Of a DNA stretch of 35,593 nucleotides, positions 14,601 to 20,466 are shown one piece after another. The notes beneath the pieces were generated by a model. The model was not told the origin of the DNA. It searched no databases and saw only the letters and a program-made list of their open reading frames with translations. Position 1 is the stretch's first letter. The number at the start of each line of letters is the position of its first letter. Source of the DNA: Robiginitomaculum sp. (lineage in GTDB: Bacteria; Pseudomonadota; Alphaproteobacteria; Caulobacterales; Maricaulaceae); NCBI GenBank assembly GCA_023301505.1, contig JALZUP010000256.1, forward strand, positions 1 to 35,593, written 5' to 3'. The translations under genes and the position numbers were made by a program.

Positions 14601-16479
14601 AAATACAGCATTGTCGGAAGCAAAAACATTAGAGGAAACGATCAAGGCAGCACAAGTTTTGATTCGTCCAAAAATAGCGAAAAGTTACATAGGAGATGAT
14701 GAAAGTCTAAAAAGCCCTAGCGGTATATATATTAGCTACAAGATCACCAGTAAGTTAAAAGGCATCTTTGGTGTCAAATTCCTAAACCTTGTAAATGTTC
14801 GTAGCGCAGCAGCCAAGAAGCATTATACAGATGCTAGCATATATGATGCTTTCACGCAAGAACAACAGGCGGTAGTGGTCGCTAAGAAGATAGCTATCGA
14901 AAACAAAAATATAGCATTCTACCAAAAACGCTTAGCGGAATTCCCTGAAGGATACAGCGCTATCCCAGGATACGAAAAAGCAATTAATCGAGTAAAAACA
15001 AATATAGCTAAACTAGAAAACCTAGAATTAGAAGGATTATTAAAGCCCTGGGAAATAGCAAGAGAAAACGATTGGTCATGGGCCGATCCTAGCAACAATA
15101 AAAGAAAGGCGCCTACTCAAAAGACGCAATTCAAAATTAACAGCAAAGAGCCTTTGTCACACATTATTCGAAAGGGAGGCATAGAGTTGCCTTATGTGAC
15201 AGCTACGAATATAGATAATGTACTAGGCAAAGAATTAGGGTTCTATTCTATTGAATATGGCAATAGCCTGCCAGATAAGGAACGGGAAAAACATGCCAAT
15301 TATTTTTATGCGGCGATGACGGATCTAGAGGAGATCACCGGATTGGACATCAAAAAGATCAATCAAGCAGGAAAACTAGGAATTGGTTTCGCTACTAGAG
15401 GTACGCCTGGTAGCGCTGCAACTTATTGGTCCTCTTATACGATCATCAACTTGAATCGACGAAATGGAGATGGTTCTTTGAATCACGAATGGGGGCACTA
15501 CATGGATGACATGTTGTCTGTGCTCAGCGGTAAGGAGGCAAAGATTAACGGCAAGTTGGGCCGCTTCGCTAGTCGCCTTGGTGCAGAAGAGCAGATAATT
15601 AACAGAGCCTTTAAAAAGATCATGAACTTCGTTTACGAAAGCGAGAACACGATCAAAATAAATGTGCCTGCGCAAAGTAAAACACGATACAACATTAAGA
15701 AAGAAAGTGTTGAGGCTACCATCAAGTATATCCAGCGGTATGAGAAATATTGGACGGGCTCAAGAAGACAAAAACTACTGTACGGGTTCGCTGCTCATTT
15801 GCATGGATTGGAATATATAGAAGTAGAAGTGCCTATTAAGGGATCTAAGTATTTAGCGGATTCCGTGGCGATGGGTAGCAATTATTGGATTATGCCCGAG
15901 GAGCTATTTGCTAGAATGTTTGAAGCCTACATTTGGAAAAAGATGGCAGACAAAGGCGTATTCAATAACTACCTACAATCTGATCCTTATAAGAAGTATT
16001 TTTCTTCCGACAAAGCGCCACCCTATCCTATGGGCGAGGAATTGGAAACGATCTATGCCTTATTCGATAATCTAATCGAGAAGGTAAAGGAAGCACTTGA
16101 CGCTACTAGTGATCGGGTGTTCTCTGGCAACCGAGTGGATATTATGGAGGCATTGCCTAAAGAAGTCGATACGGCTGCTAAAAAGAAGAAACCTGCGACT
16201 GAATTGCCTTTTGGTGTTTCCTCTTCCGTAGCCGTTTCATCGGACGACTCGAAGTCATCCGATGAATCTGTTGTCGAAATACCTATTGTTTCTGTAGAGT
16301 CAACGGATGACTTGCAGTCGTCCGATGACAAGGCGCTTAAGAAGAAGCTCAAAAATGCTTCTAAGCTCATTGAAATACTTTCTAAGAAGGCGGAGCGAGA
16401 AAAAGATGAGAAACTTGCTAAGAAATTAGTCTTGGCTAGGAAGATGATAAAGGTGCTGGCTAAGGGACTGAGGGCGTAG
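8644..16479 (+). CDS. Giant polyvalent protein, 2611 aa (N6-methylase + HEWGH domain)
   Basis: A multidomain protein of the large polyvalent type. Residues 1-200 are mostly helical. About 208-270 is a YHSKKNFDLWIVKL...LGGWYSR module seen in such proteins. About 539-720 is an N6-adenine methylase-type domain with GFFPTPTDL, motif I FEPSAGLGHIA (564 on) and catalytic NPPF (625-628). About 770-1040 is unassigned. About 1083-1405 and 1439-1790 are two copies of one domain, each containing DLFPAPKRGG. About 1850-2140 is unassigned helical. About 2150-2500 resembles the LPD1-type zincin-like domain, with HEWGH at 2281-2285 and YPMGEELETIYALFDNLI near its end. About 2525-2611 is the tail shared with the upstream gene. 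Palindrome-encoded linkers separate the domains. Methylation and proteolysis after delivery into a recipient are inferred from the family. Confidence 0.88.
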   Translation: MRNLESLITIHNQIIRAEVSDLATIQSEFEAYALLEQEIKEEMSDTMTLPELRLASRSNYRNENKEYYVDAYFDKLLNVFTIGTSKIFEVTNMSSSNVEIIREKLLKQTQESIDRANETRKQLQREREAADIKRGATMKKSLSNPETIAEYEFFLRIKSRSDLSTEQREQYDALVAEKTITQERADKKKASVLAQVQLDGTDMTIIKGYHSKKNFDLWIVKLSDRVDGPVFNDLRAKAKRLGGWYSRYSRDGAIPGFQFKTEESANTFAGLKNGDVDNSKSIDDQYDDKLQRNAAKLIAMADRWEEKGQEVLTRDRLTNTSRRARMAANTEADAEHKIYFAKVLRKIAEAIENGESTTLENISSAIQLSNLLSIWNTAYSDRMRKENHPYGQKPPKDITKDAEFIKMPYPSFHKDNMQSWVNELENKKGAMLIAKRIEKQLRRIPQSEHLFDARKVPITDLEKMAYKLSRSWDKDKILDQTLRFKRLQKMGLKNLPTLRSAVRELAKFSERTSALTPEQEQAKKIKALERKFVGRKIPGFFPTPTDLIKQMLEMVNIEEGDTIFEPSAGLGHIADEIKEQYPDNELEVGEYNSSLSEALTEKGHKVVCDDFLACDSTKYDVIIMNPPFEKDQDIEHVLHAYEILNPGGRIVAIMANNKNSTRGELKQKFQDFLTETNAYVVDNPSNSFRSAFRPTGVNTITVSIEKEADAAEVDAVEALQEELDVLSVTEMPSNEDGASSDGAQPSDEFDQVEENIEEKSSDGLQPSDDTVAEDSRTEFTKEEQEDYERFLIDKEIYEKLLPTLVDRFVRLGWQKTKGNVTRAIRESPIKRNHILKGDNYFWFRDGEKENGYAVTMEGNAWDGSDLLDALASRHHKLQQTNKASLLKDYAKQDLKRWYFTYTFAYNLRPTIEDLANIHFQDVLDKESIKSLPIKNYKTGAMKPTLSVKAEKNGLWFSQTQAFNIQAAVKMQFADTKPSKFETDRYNEFMAARADRWKYTNYKMGSWGGVWVFEKDGRLLTKEGAKTLSDMAMVPTFLEKDKASSDGDQPSDEFDIDAIATEESTEPMESVIQDFPPLHEITEDIFMKQVYDEGRDAPVMFLNKPYSVQKRFAANDNWRRNAGVIEDLKNHYRSVVAGKILDGVEVSKEVLDQYDFKYLLQERETEIEVLKIETDLFPAPKRGGKYNKAEWSNIIQILASTAKYYENPSKVMQGIADTLKPYDAYWRNVVSKGSRDDYFTRKMFGVPNSVALNFLVPRSGPLDIVKKFEDKNNRTLDKVNEHFQQAVKVIIKRMNDLLSVLNDREIWETNDFETFVKKAQLYYRKSDVTSENFRFLMEKKFLRPMNLPRSFLKEDMRKELYDKTAYWGNALKSSELADYLLIGKITIDEFFEIVGEDKRNAREPVELSNDNRPITPEEPTDDFRPSNEITTNTPLWQLTEAEAFKAILNGYDMDWMNRRGERVSIQETISEDAKHNEKIDLDNKNAYTLGLKNVYEQDVSAAILAGEEVPDKVLNQYRFRDLEYFRDDRVKEIEYTKIDVDLFPAPKRGGVYNISEWAEIRNIIDRVSNGRSNNSEFPNKSKIMLLAYEALRPYNAYMSHVFYYYLYNYSKPKQWEVSSSVFGYQSFNDDAFFGYQDNVKFEMHFADRSSRTLDNVKAYYVERFQIATKKINQFLAFMNDDALWKSKDAQEFVDRWRPYKKQYLIESNLIRNFIRNKYLRPSLDLPNWMNRDRGDEKILKELNFGKGANPHFDNVIDGLMDGTINLSELKEIVDMENGVLDKSEFSRNKIRNTISTDPVIDAVISEESTDDFESSDDNPDPTFVPRPEGATKKVPADDPVISEESTDDFESSDDSVKEKASVSDIIAKDDATITDFTEKIEKRLRDAEKNKEFKDSEFRKPGARKEQRAYELIVYQNLSDLEDDPVFAYKTVNKDKVWPKLDIDQERVNGVSAGAAYWKQQLRKAMSKRPFNSADARKVYVKGISLLNTALSEAKTLEETIKAAQVLIRPKIAKSYIGDDESLKSPSGIYISYKITSKLKGIFGVKFLNLVNVRSAAAKKHYTDASIYDAFTQEQQAVVVAKKIAIENKNIAFYQKRLAEFPEGYSAIPGYEKAINRVKTNIAKLENLELEGLLKPWEIARENDWSWADPSNNKRKAPTQKTQFKINSKEPLSHIIRKGGIELPYVTATNIDNVLGKELGFYSIEYGNSLPDKEREKHANYFYAAMTDLEEITGLDIKKINQAGKLGIGFATRGTPGSAATYWSSYTIINLNRRNGDGSLNHEWGHYMDDMLSVLSGKEAKINGKLGRFASRLGAEEQIINRAFKKIMNFVYESENTIKINVPAQSKTRYNIKKESVEATIKYIQRYEKYWTGSRRQKLLYGFAAHLHGLEYIEVEVPIKGSKYLADSVAMGSNYWIMPEELFARMFEAYIWKKMADKGVFNNYLQSDPYKKYFSSDKAPPYPMGEELETIYALFDNLIEKVKEALDATSDRVFSGNRVDIMEALPKEVDTAAKKKKPATELPFGVSSSVAVSSDDSKSSDESVVEIPIVSVESTDDLQSSDDKALKKKLKNASKLIEILSKKAEREKDEKLAKKLVLARKMIKVLAKGLRA
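10858..10950 (+). repeat. Two in-frame palindromic elements after the methylase domain
   Basis: Copy at 10858-10887 encodes SSDGAQPSDE (residues 739-748). Copy at 10921-10950 encodes SSDGLQPSDD (760-769). They mark the boundary between the methylase domain and the next domain. Confidence 0.9.
11770..11799 (+). repeat. In-frame palindromic element before the duplicated domains
   Basis: Encodes SSDGDQPSDE (residues 1043-1052), with arms TCATCGGACGGC and GCCATCCGATGA. A degenerate relative (EESTEPMES, near 11828) follows. Confidence 0.88.
11889..14000 (+). repeat. Internal domain duplication in the giant protein
   Basis: Unit 1 spans about residues 1083-1405 and unit 2 about 1439-1790. Shared markers in the same order are LDQYDFKYL versus LNQYRFRDL, ETDLFPAPKRGGKYN versus DVDLFPAPKRGGVYN, RPYNAY-like LKPYDAYW versus LRPYNAYM, RTLDKVNEHF versus RTLDNVKAYY, and FLRPMNLP versus YLRPSLDLP. 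A palindromic linker separates the units. Divergence is substantial, so the duplication is old. Confidence 0.85.
12895..12924 (+). repeat. In-frame palindromic element between the duplicated domains
   Basis: Encodes PTDDFRPSNE (residues 1418-1427). This is the most degenerate in-frame copy: the right arm reads GGCCGTCCAATGA. Confidence 0.8.
14062..14202 (+). repeat. Two in-frame palindromic elements after the duplicated domains
   Basis: Copies at 14062-14091 and 14173-14202 both encode STDDFESSDD (residues 1807 and 1844 on). Each is preceded by VISEE, so a longer segment of about 111 bp has duplicated around the palindrome. Confidence 0.9.
16237..16329 (+). repeat. Two in-frame palindromic elements before the giant protein's tail
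   Basis: Copies at 16237-16266 (SSDDSKSSDE) and 16300-16329 (STDDLQSSDD). Spacing and flanks match the pair at 8237-8329. The first copy has GAC/GTC inner stem bases where the partner has GGC/GCC. Confidence 0.9.
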
Positions 16480-16484
16480 GCGGG

Positions 16485-16586
16485 AAATCATAAATCATAA
16501 ATCTTACATCATAAATCTTATATCCATCATGGTTCGACCTGCATGGATTTATGATGTATGATGTATGATGTATGATGTATGATTTT
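16485..16586. repeat. B repeat after the giant gene
   Basis: Left arm AAATCATAAATCATAAATC with TTACATCATAAATC, right arm with four tandem ATGATGT-type heptamers. The loop contains GGTTCGACCTGC. It lies 5 bases after the stop. Confidence 0.75.
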
Positions 16587-16632
16587 CTTAAATAGTGCGT
16601 ATTGTTTTATTTGTGCTTTTTCTTAAGTACTT

Positions 16633-16654
16633 ACCCCCAACCCCCAAGGGGGAG
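16633..16654. repeat. C repeat (ACCCCCAACCCCCAAGGGGG)
   Basis: A GC-rich motif with CCCCC-AA-GGGGG pairing. It recurs at 21895-21917 and inverted at 22029-22050. The rest of the gap 16587-16832 holds a perfect hairpin GAACAAAATA...TATTTTGTTC (16731-16760) but no convincing gene. Confidence 0.65.
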
Positions 16655-16832
16655 CGATTGCTGCGTTTCTTAAGTTTTAAAAGATACTCTTTGGTGAATG
16701 AAATACAGTCAACATCTAAGCGGGAGGCTCGAACAAAATACCGGAGGGATTATTTTGTTCTAGAATTTTTGGTTCTTTTTTTTCAATGAAAAAAGAACGT
16801 ACATCCAGTCAACACCTAATACGTAAATTTTA

Positions 16833-17318
16833 ATGAAAAAAATAAGACTAGCATTCGTATTCAAAGGAAGTCCAGCTGCACCTGCGAGAACAGGCACCTA
16901 TCACGAAGTATGGAGCGACCACTACGAGCACCCGAACGTAAGCGGTGAACCAATCTCGATAAACGTACTGACAGAAACTAATAAAAACGCTTTAAATGAC
17001 TTCCTGAAAAAAGCAAATATAAAAAGTTATCCATCTATCGTATTTCTAGATGAGACAGATGGACAACAACGAATTATTACGACGATAGCAGGACGTGAAG
17101 ATGATTACGATTTTTTAACAAAAAAATACTTGTCGATACTTAATAATAATTTAGAAGGCAATGGAGCTGGCGGTTTATTTGATGATCTGTTTGAAGAAAA
17201 CACTACAGCTAGTGCAAAAGGACTTTTCGGGAACGGGTTGAGAAAATCTGCAGACTTTTCGTGGTTAATCGTTGGATTGCTGCTAGTAGCGCTTTTATGG
17301 TTTTTATTTAAAAAATAA
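16833..17318 (+). CDS. Membrane-anchored thioredoxin-fold protein, 161 aa
   Basis: Residues about 40-104 have the second half of a thioredoxin fold: a helix (NALNDFLKKANI), then KSYPSIVFLDETDGQ with the typical cis-Pro position (P67), then a final strand and helix. No CXXC is present, so redox activity is unlikely. After a Gly-rich linker, residues 144-159 form a C-terminal membrane helix (WLIVGLLLVALLWFLF) ending in KK. Nine bases separate it from the M15-like gene, suggesting an operon. The fold call is moderate; the tail anchor is clear. Confidence 0.7.
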   Translation: MKKIRLAFVFKGSPAAPARTGTYHEVWSDHYEHPNVSGEPISINVLTETNKNALNDFLKKANIKSYPSIVFLDETDGQQRIITTIAGREDDYDFLTKKYLSILNNNLEGNGAGGLFDDLFEENTTASAKGLFGNGLRKSADFSWLIVGLLLVALLWFLFKK

Positions 17319-17327
17319 GCAATAACA

Positions 17328-18257
17328 ATGGCTATAATAAGAAACAATAATACCCTAGTCGGCAGAGGCTTATTTCAAGCTAGTGATTTCTATTACAAAG
17401 GTAGGCAATCGCCTCCTATAGCGCATAATATACCCGATGGTGTTATCGCTGCCTTCGAATTCATAAACGATCTATTTGCTCCTCGATACGGTTTAGATGC
17501 GAAACCGTACTTTACGAGCACCTTGCGATTACCAAGCGATTCTAATTACGAAACTAAAAACGGTAGGCTCTCTACACATAGTCAAGAATTAGCAGCGGAT
17601 GGCAATTGGTCCAATGGACTCAGTAGCCCTACGCAGCATATCGAAGATGAGATAATTCTGATTATCGGACATGATATTTCTGTCAAAGGTTTTATTTATG
17701 ACGAGTTGCGCCAGTTAGGCGTTAATGGGATCGGCACGTATTATCGAGATGGCGGGTCTAATACTTTTCTGCATTTAGATGGTCGGCAGAAATTTACGTA
17801 CTTCAAGCAACTACGATACGAGCATCGGAAAAAAGCAGCGGCCCTGCATCGTAGCTTTATGGCGGAGCTGTCAGCATTGACTGTGGCACCTATGCCTATT
17901 ATTCCTACAGCGCCTACGAGTACGCCTATACCTGTAACGAGAGTCGATCCTGTGTCTAAGGAGGTAATCATCGTGGCGCGGATAGATACACTTACGGGCG
18001 CGCCTATCGCTGCTTCTACGGCTACACCTATTATCGAGCCTTCTTTTATAGAGTCAGTGGTGGCTTCGACTAAAGATGCGGGGAATGATGTGTTACTTGC
18101 TTTTACGGAGACGGATGGCGGGGAAGATCCTATTGCGACTGCTGTTCAGTCACAAAGACGAAACTTGAAATATGTGGTGATTGGATTGGTGGCGGTGGGC
18201 TTGTTTTTTGGCTTGTCTAGGCTGATCGTTAGTGCTGGGTTGTTGCCTGATAAATAG
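17328..18257 (+). CDS. Peptidase M15-like cell-wall hydrolase with C-terminal anchor, 309 aa
   Basis: The metal-binding pattern of M15-type peptidoglycan peptidases is visible. The first part is RLSTHSQELAADGN (H84, D91), corresponding to SxHxxGxAxD. The second is GIGTYYRDGGSNTFLHLDGR (H149, D151), corresponding to the GxGxY...xHxDxR end. The glycine of the first motif is replaced, so activity needs checking. A Pro/Thr-rich stalk (about 185-240) follows, then a C-terminal membrane helix (about 280-300). The likely role is cutting peptide bonds of peptidoglycan during particle entry, exit or DNA transfer (inference). A strong terminator follows. Confidence 0.72.
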   Translation: MAIIRNNNTLVGRGLFQASDFYYKGRQSPPIAHNIPDGVIAAFEFINDLFAPRYGLDAKPYFTSTLRLPSDSNYETKNGRLSTHSQELAADGNWSNGLSSPTQHIEDEIILIIGHDISVKGFIYDELRQLGVNGIGTYYRDGGSNTFLHLDGRQKFTYFKQLRYEHRKKAAALHRSFMAELSALTVAPMPIIPTAPTSTPIPVTRVDPVSKEVIIVARIDTLTGAPIAASTATPIIEPSFIESVVASTKDAGNDVLLAFTETDGGEDPIATAVQSQRRNLKYVVIGLVAVGLFFGLSRLIVSAGLLPDK

Positions 18258-18298
18258 TCGATTTTAATCAGTTGTAGTTTTTTTTTGGATCAAACTAT

Positions 18299-18330
18299 AA
18301 AAGCCTATGCCATTTTTGGCATAGGCTTTT
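18299..18330. terminator. Strong bidirectional terminator
   Basis: AAAAGCCTATGCC pairs perfectly with GGCATAGGCTTTT around ATTTTT. It separates the + strand M15-like gene from the converging - strand cluster. Confidence 0.92.
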
Positions 18331-18337
18331 TGCAGAG

Positions 18338-18406
18338 GTATGTGGAATATCTTATGTACAAAATTGAGCAGCAAAATACCTGTTTAGTGTTTTGCTGCCC
18401 TGTCAC
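18338..18406 (-). repeat. Structured 3' element, right copy
   Basis: Read on the - strand: GTGACAGG, then hairpin GCAGCAAAA...TTTTGCTGC, then CAATTTTG, then TACATAAGATATTCCACATA and one more shared base. It starts 3 bases after the stop of the 113-aa gene. It is the inverted partner of 3856-3925. Confidence 0.78.
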
Positions 18407-18409
18407 TGA

Positions 18410-18751
18410 TTAATATTGAGAATCTTTCCATTTCAAAAATTCGGTATTAATGCTATCCTTGATTCTTGTAGCCCATTCGTCGTCCAGTATTACAATGTAA
18501 GATAAACCATCACAATCAATACCCTCCTCTTCAAAAACCTTTAATTTTGCTTCGTGCTGTGCATCCGCTTCTGGTGTACTAGATTGGTCTTCTACGTCCC
18601 AACACTTTCCACCAAACCTTTCTTCAATATCCCACGTGATTCTTCCTTTTATGTCTTTGATTTCTACCTTTTGGCCTACTTGATTGCTTTTGTTCCATTC
18701 AGCTAAATGAATACTGTTGCCGTCTTGTTCTACGATTTCAAATAATTGCAT
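18410..18751 (-). CDS. Hypothetical acidic protein, 113 aa
   Basis: Not recognised. A soluble, acidic protein with no signal peptide or membrane helix. It contains IKGRITWDIEERFGGKCWDV and a C-terminal DDEWATRIKDSINTEFLKW. It is the last gene of the - strand cluster started by the promoter near 19857, and its stop is followed by the structured 3' element. Confidence 0.65.
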   Translation of the reverse strand: MQLFEIVEQDGNSIHLAEWNKSNQVGQKVEIKDIKGRITWDIEERFGGKCWDVEDQSSTPEADAQHEAKLKVFEEEGIDCDGLSYIVILDDEWATRIKDSINTEFLKWKDSQY

Positions 18752-18821
18752 AACTTTTTTTTAATTTTAAATGATTAATAAAATTCCGTTAGCCCGTTTA
18801 GGCTTGGTGCAATTAAGTGTA

Positions 18822-18995
18822 TTAGGCTTTAATCTCCGCTACCACCTTCCGAATCTTCTCTGCCAGTACTTCAGCTTTTTGTTTTGACATAAGAGCGCTC
18901 AACCCTTCAACGCCCACAAACGCATAATACTCACCCGTCGGTTCTCCTCCTTCATCTTTAGCCTCTGTTACTCTTACCTCCGAGTACCAATCCAT
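18822..18995 (-). CDS. Small hypothetical protein, 57 aa
   Basis: An intact frame starting MDWYSEVRVTEAKDEGGEPT and ending in an amphipathic helix (SKQKAEVLAEKIRKVVAEIK). It has a strand-turn-strand then helix layout, no odd codons and sensible spacing (31 bases after its upstream neighbour, 70 before the next). Function unknown; probably co-transcribed with the ribbon-helix-helix gene. Confidence 0.65.
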   Translation of the reverse strand: MDWYSEVRVTEAKDEGGEPTGEYYAFVGVEGLSALMSKQKAEVLAEKIRKVVAEIKA

Positions 18996-19026
18996 GAATC
19001 CTTTTCTTGAATTTTACATATTTACC

Positions 19027-19311
19027 TTATTCGAATTTTTCTGTTTCAAAATTGAAATTATTTACATGCCCTTTGCCGCATTCTACTTCGCTTACTCCCT
19101 CACCTATTGAAATGTCAGAAGCATCAAACATAGGCTCTTTACAGGTAGGGCAACAAACAAAAAGTAGTGAGGGATTCATTGAAGTTTTAAAAATCAAATC
19201 TTCAATCAGTACATTTAGCGATTTCTTATTTAGTTTCTTCGCTAGTTCCTGCCCTCGTTCTTTTAATTTAGGGCTAATTCGCATATATATTCTTGCTGAT
19301 TTATTCGGCAT
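19027..19311 (-). CDS. Ribbon-helix-helix regulator with zinc-ribbon-like C-terminus, 94 aa
   Basis: Residues 5-42 (SARIYMRISPKLKERGQELA, then KKLNKKSLNVLIEDLIF) match the beta-helix-helix layout of Arc/MetJ-type DNA-binding proteins. Residues 53-82 carry CCPTC and CGKGH, a possible zinc site. Such proteins bind short palindromes as paired dimers, and the two TGTACGTACA sites at the head of this cluster are the obvious targets, which would mean autoregulation (inference). Confidence 0.78.
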   Translation of the reverse strand: MPNKSARIYMRISPKLKERGQELAKKLNKKSLNVLIEDLIFKTSMNPSLLFVCCPTCKEPMFDASDISIGEGVSEVECGKGHVNNFNFETEKFE

Positions 19312-19342
19312 AATTATTTATCTTTGTTCTATCGTAAAAAGT

Positions 19343-19385
19343 AAGCCCCTACTTGGTTAGATTCAGTAACCTTGTAGGGGCTTTT
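19343..19385. terminator. Hairpin terminator within the - strand cluster
   Basis: AAGCCCCTAC pairs with GTAGGGGCTT, with a second inner stem GGTTA/TAACC. T-runs occur on both sides. It lies between the 139-aa gene and the ribbon-helix-helix gene and may attenuate read-through. Confidence 0.82.
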
Positions 19386-19388
19386 TGA

Positions 19389-19808
19389 TTATGCTTCAAT
19401 ACTTTGCTTAGATGTCATAAATACTTGTTCAGCAGCTTCTTTGTATTCGTCAAAATCAGAATAACCTAGTTTGATAAATTTATTAGCGTTCGGATAATTA
19501 TTTGCTAATACAAAAGTGACACCTTCTTTTAAGAAATCATAACAAGTTACTTCACCTCCATCTTCATCAAAATCCTCATAACTTAAATAAGCGTTAATGC
19601 ATATTTCAACCCAATCATTTTTACTCCCCTTGTTTGAATCTTCATCAACTTCATAATTTCCTTCTATCCATGTAGCTATTGATGCACATGTGTCATCGGA
19701 AGGGCTAGTCTTGTCAATGCCCCAACTGTTTATTGCATAATTCTCTGGGTACAATTTAAAATTTTCGGTTACAGAATGTTCGATTGATTGTTTTTTAAAA
19801 GGATTCAT
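19389..19808 (-). CDS. Hypothetical acidic protein, 139 aa
   Basis: First gene of the - strand cluster. A soluble acidic protein rich in Asp/Glu/Tyr, with DDTCASIATWIEGNYEVDED, then INAYLSYEDFDEDGGE, then a helical C-terminus (DEYKEAAEQVFM). Not recognised. Its promoter carries the twin palindromes, so it is probably tightly regulated. Confidence 0.65.
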   Translation of the reverse strand: MNPFKKQSIEHSVTENFKLYPENYAINSWGIDKTSPSDDTCASIATWIEGNYEVDEDSNKGSKNDWVEICINAYLSYEDFDEDGGEVTCYDFLKEGVTFVLANNYPNANKFIKLGYSDFDEYKEAAEQVFMTSKQSIEA

Positions 19809-19856
19809 CGTAAAAAGTTTTAAAAATTATTAAATATTGTTTCTTACTTACGATTA

Positions 19857-19901
19857 CAAATGTACGTACAAATAAGAGTTATTCCAAATTTTGTACGTAC
19901 A
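19857..19901 (-). promoter_or_regulatory. Promoter with twin TGTACGTACA operators
   Basis: Read on the - strand, a -33 TTTG (19885-19888) and a -7 TACATTTG (19857-19864) are 20 bases apart, matching the Bacteroidota consensus TTTG/TAnnTTTG. Two identical palindromes TGTACGTACA lie at 19861-19870 and 19892-19901, 31 bases apart (three helical turns). One covers the -7 box and the other lies just upstream of -33. A bound regulator would block the promoter. Confidence 0.82.
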
Positions 19902-19929
19902 TTTTATTAAACTTTAACATTTGACATTA

Positions 19930-19955
19930 AAAAAGCCTCGATAAACGAAGCTTTT
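19930..19955. terminator. Bidirectional hairpin upstream of the - strand promoter
   Basis: AAAAGC-TCG pairs with CGA-GCTTTT around ATAAA with one mismatched position. It probably insulates the regulated promoter from read-through. Confidence 0.6.
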
Positions 19956-20067
19956 CTGTCACACTATATAAGAGCAAATTTGTACACAAGTTACTTTATC
20001 ACATAACTCTTTCTTTTCTAAAACATATAATAGGGACGCATCCTAGGCGCTCCCAGAGCATAAAAAA

Positions 20068-20325
20068 TTAATTTCTCTTAAACCCATTTTGTTCCAGCCA
20101 AGATATTCCTACAGGAGTTCCTAGCCATTGAATTGTAGAAATTACAATTCTATCTTCCCAACCAGTTGCACCAATTGTATTTTCCGGCAAAATAGCTTGT
20201 GATATTATATCACCAAATTCATCTACAAAAGAATCATGCAATTGCTTTTCAATAGGATTTTCATTGTGTCGATGTGTATTAAAACCTTTTTTTTTATTTA
20301 TCCATAATAAGAACTGATTTTGACG
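20068..20325 (-). pseudogene. Remnant of a coding frame without a start
   Basis: An uninterrupted 85-codon frame reads ...FLLWINKKKGFNTHRHNENP..., PIEKQLHDSFVDEFGDIISQ..., GWEDRIVISTIQWLGTPVGI and ends SWLEQNGFKRN. Its amino-acid makeup is that of a real protein, but it has no ATG or GTG, and an in-frame TAG stands immediately upstream, next to a palindromic element. A TTG within it could start a 57-aa product. I read it as the surviving 3' end of a broken gene; family unknown. Confidence 0.6.
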
Positions 20326-20329
20326 CTAT

Positions 20330-20357
20330 TCATCGGATGGCTAGCGCCGTCCGATGA
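20330..20357. repeat. Intergenic copy of the 29-bp palindrome
   Basis: TCATCGGATGGC-4 nt-GCCGTCCGATGA. The arms match the in-frame copies of the polyvalent genes, but the loop is one base shorter. It abuts the decayed frame at 20068-20325. Confidence 0.85.
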
Positions 20358-20430
20358 AGCTATCTTAGTTTTAAAATCATAAATAATTATTAATACCCTA
20401 TTCAAATATAGTAATATTTTCTTAATATCA

Positions 20431-20460
20431 TTGCAAGATTCGTGAATTTAATTACTTTTG
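20431..20460 (+). promoter_or_regulatory. Bacteroidota-type promoter
   Basis: A -33 TTG (20431-20433) and -7 TACTTTTG (20453-20460) are 19 bases apart. Transcription would start near 20467, leaving a leader of about 250 bases before the ATG at 20720. Confidence 0.7.
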
Positions 20461-20466
20461 TAGCAG

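Noticed and set aside
16595-16789. 64-aa frame on + strand
   Set aside because: It runs through a C repeat and a perfect hairpin, and its composition is that of intergenic DNA.
18338-18358. Reading the shared 21-mer as a Xer dif site
   Set aside because: TTATGT resembles a XerD half site, but no convincing XerC arm with a 6-base spacer is present. Kept only as an unexplained repeat.
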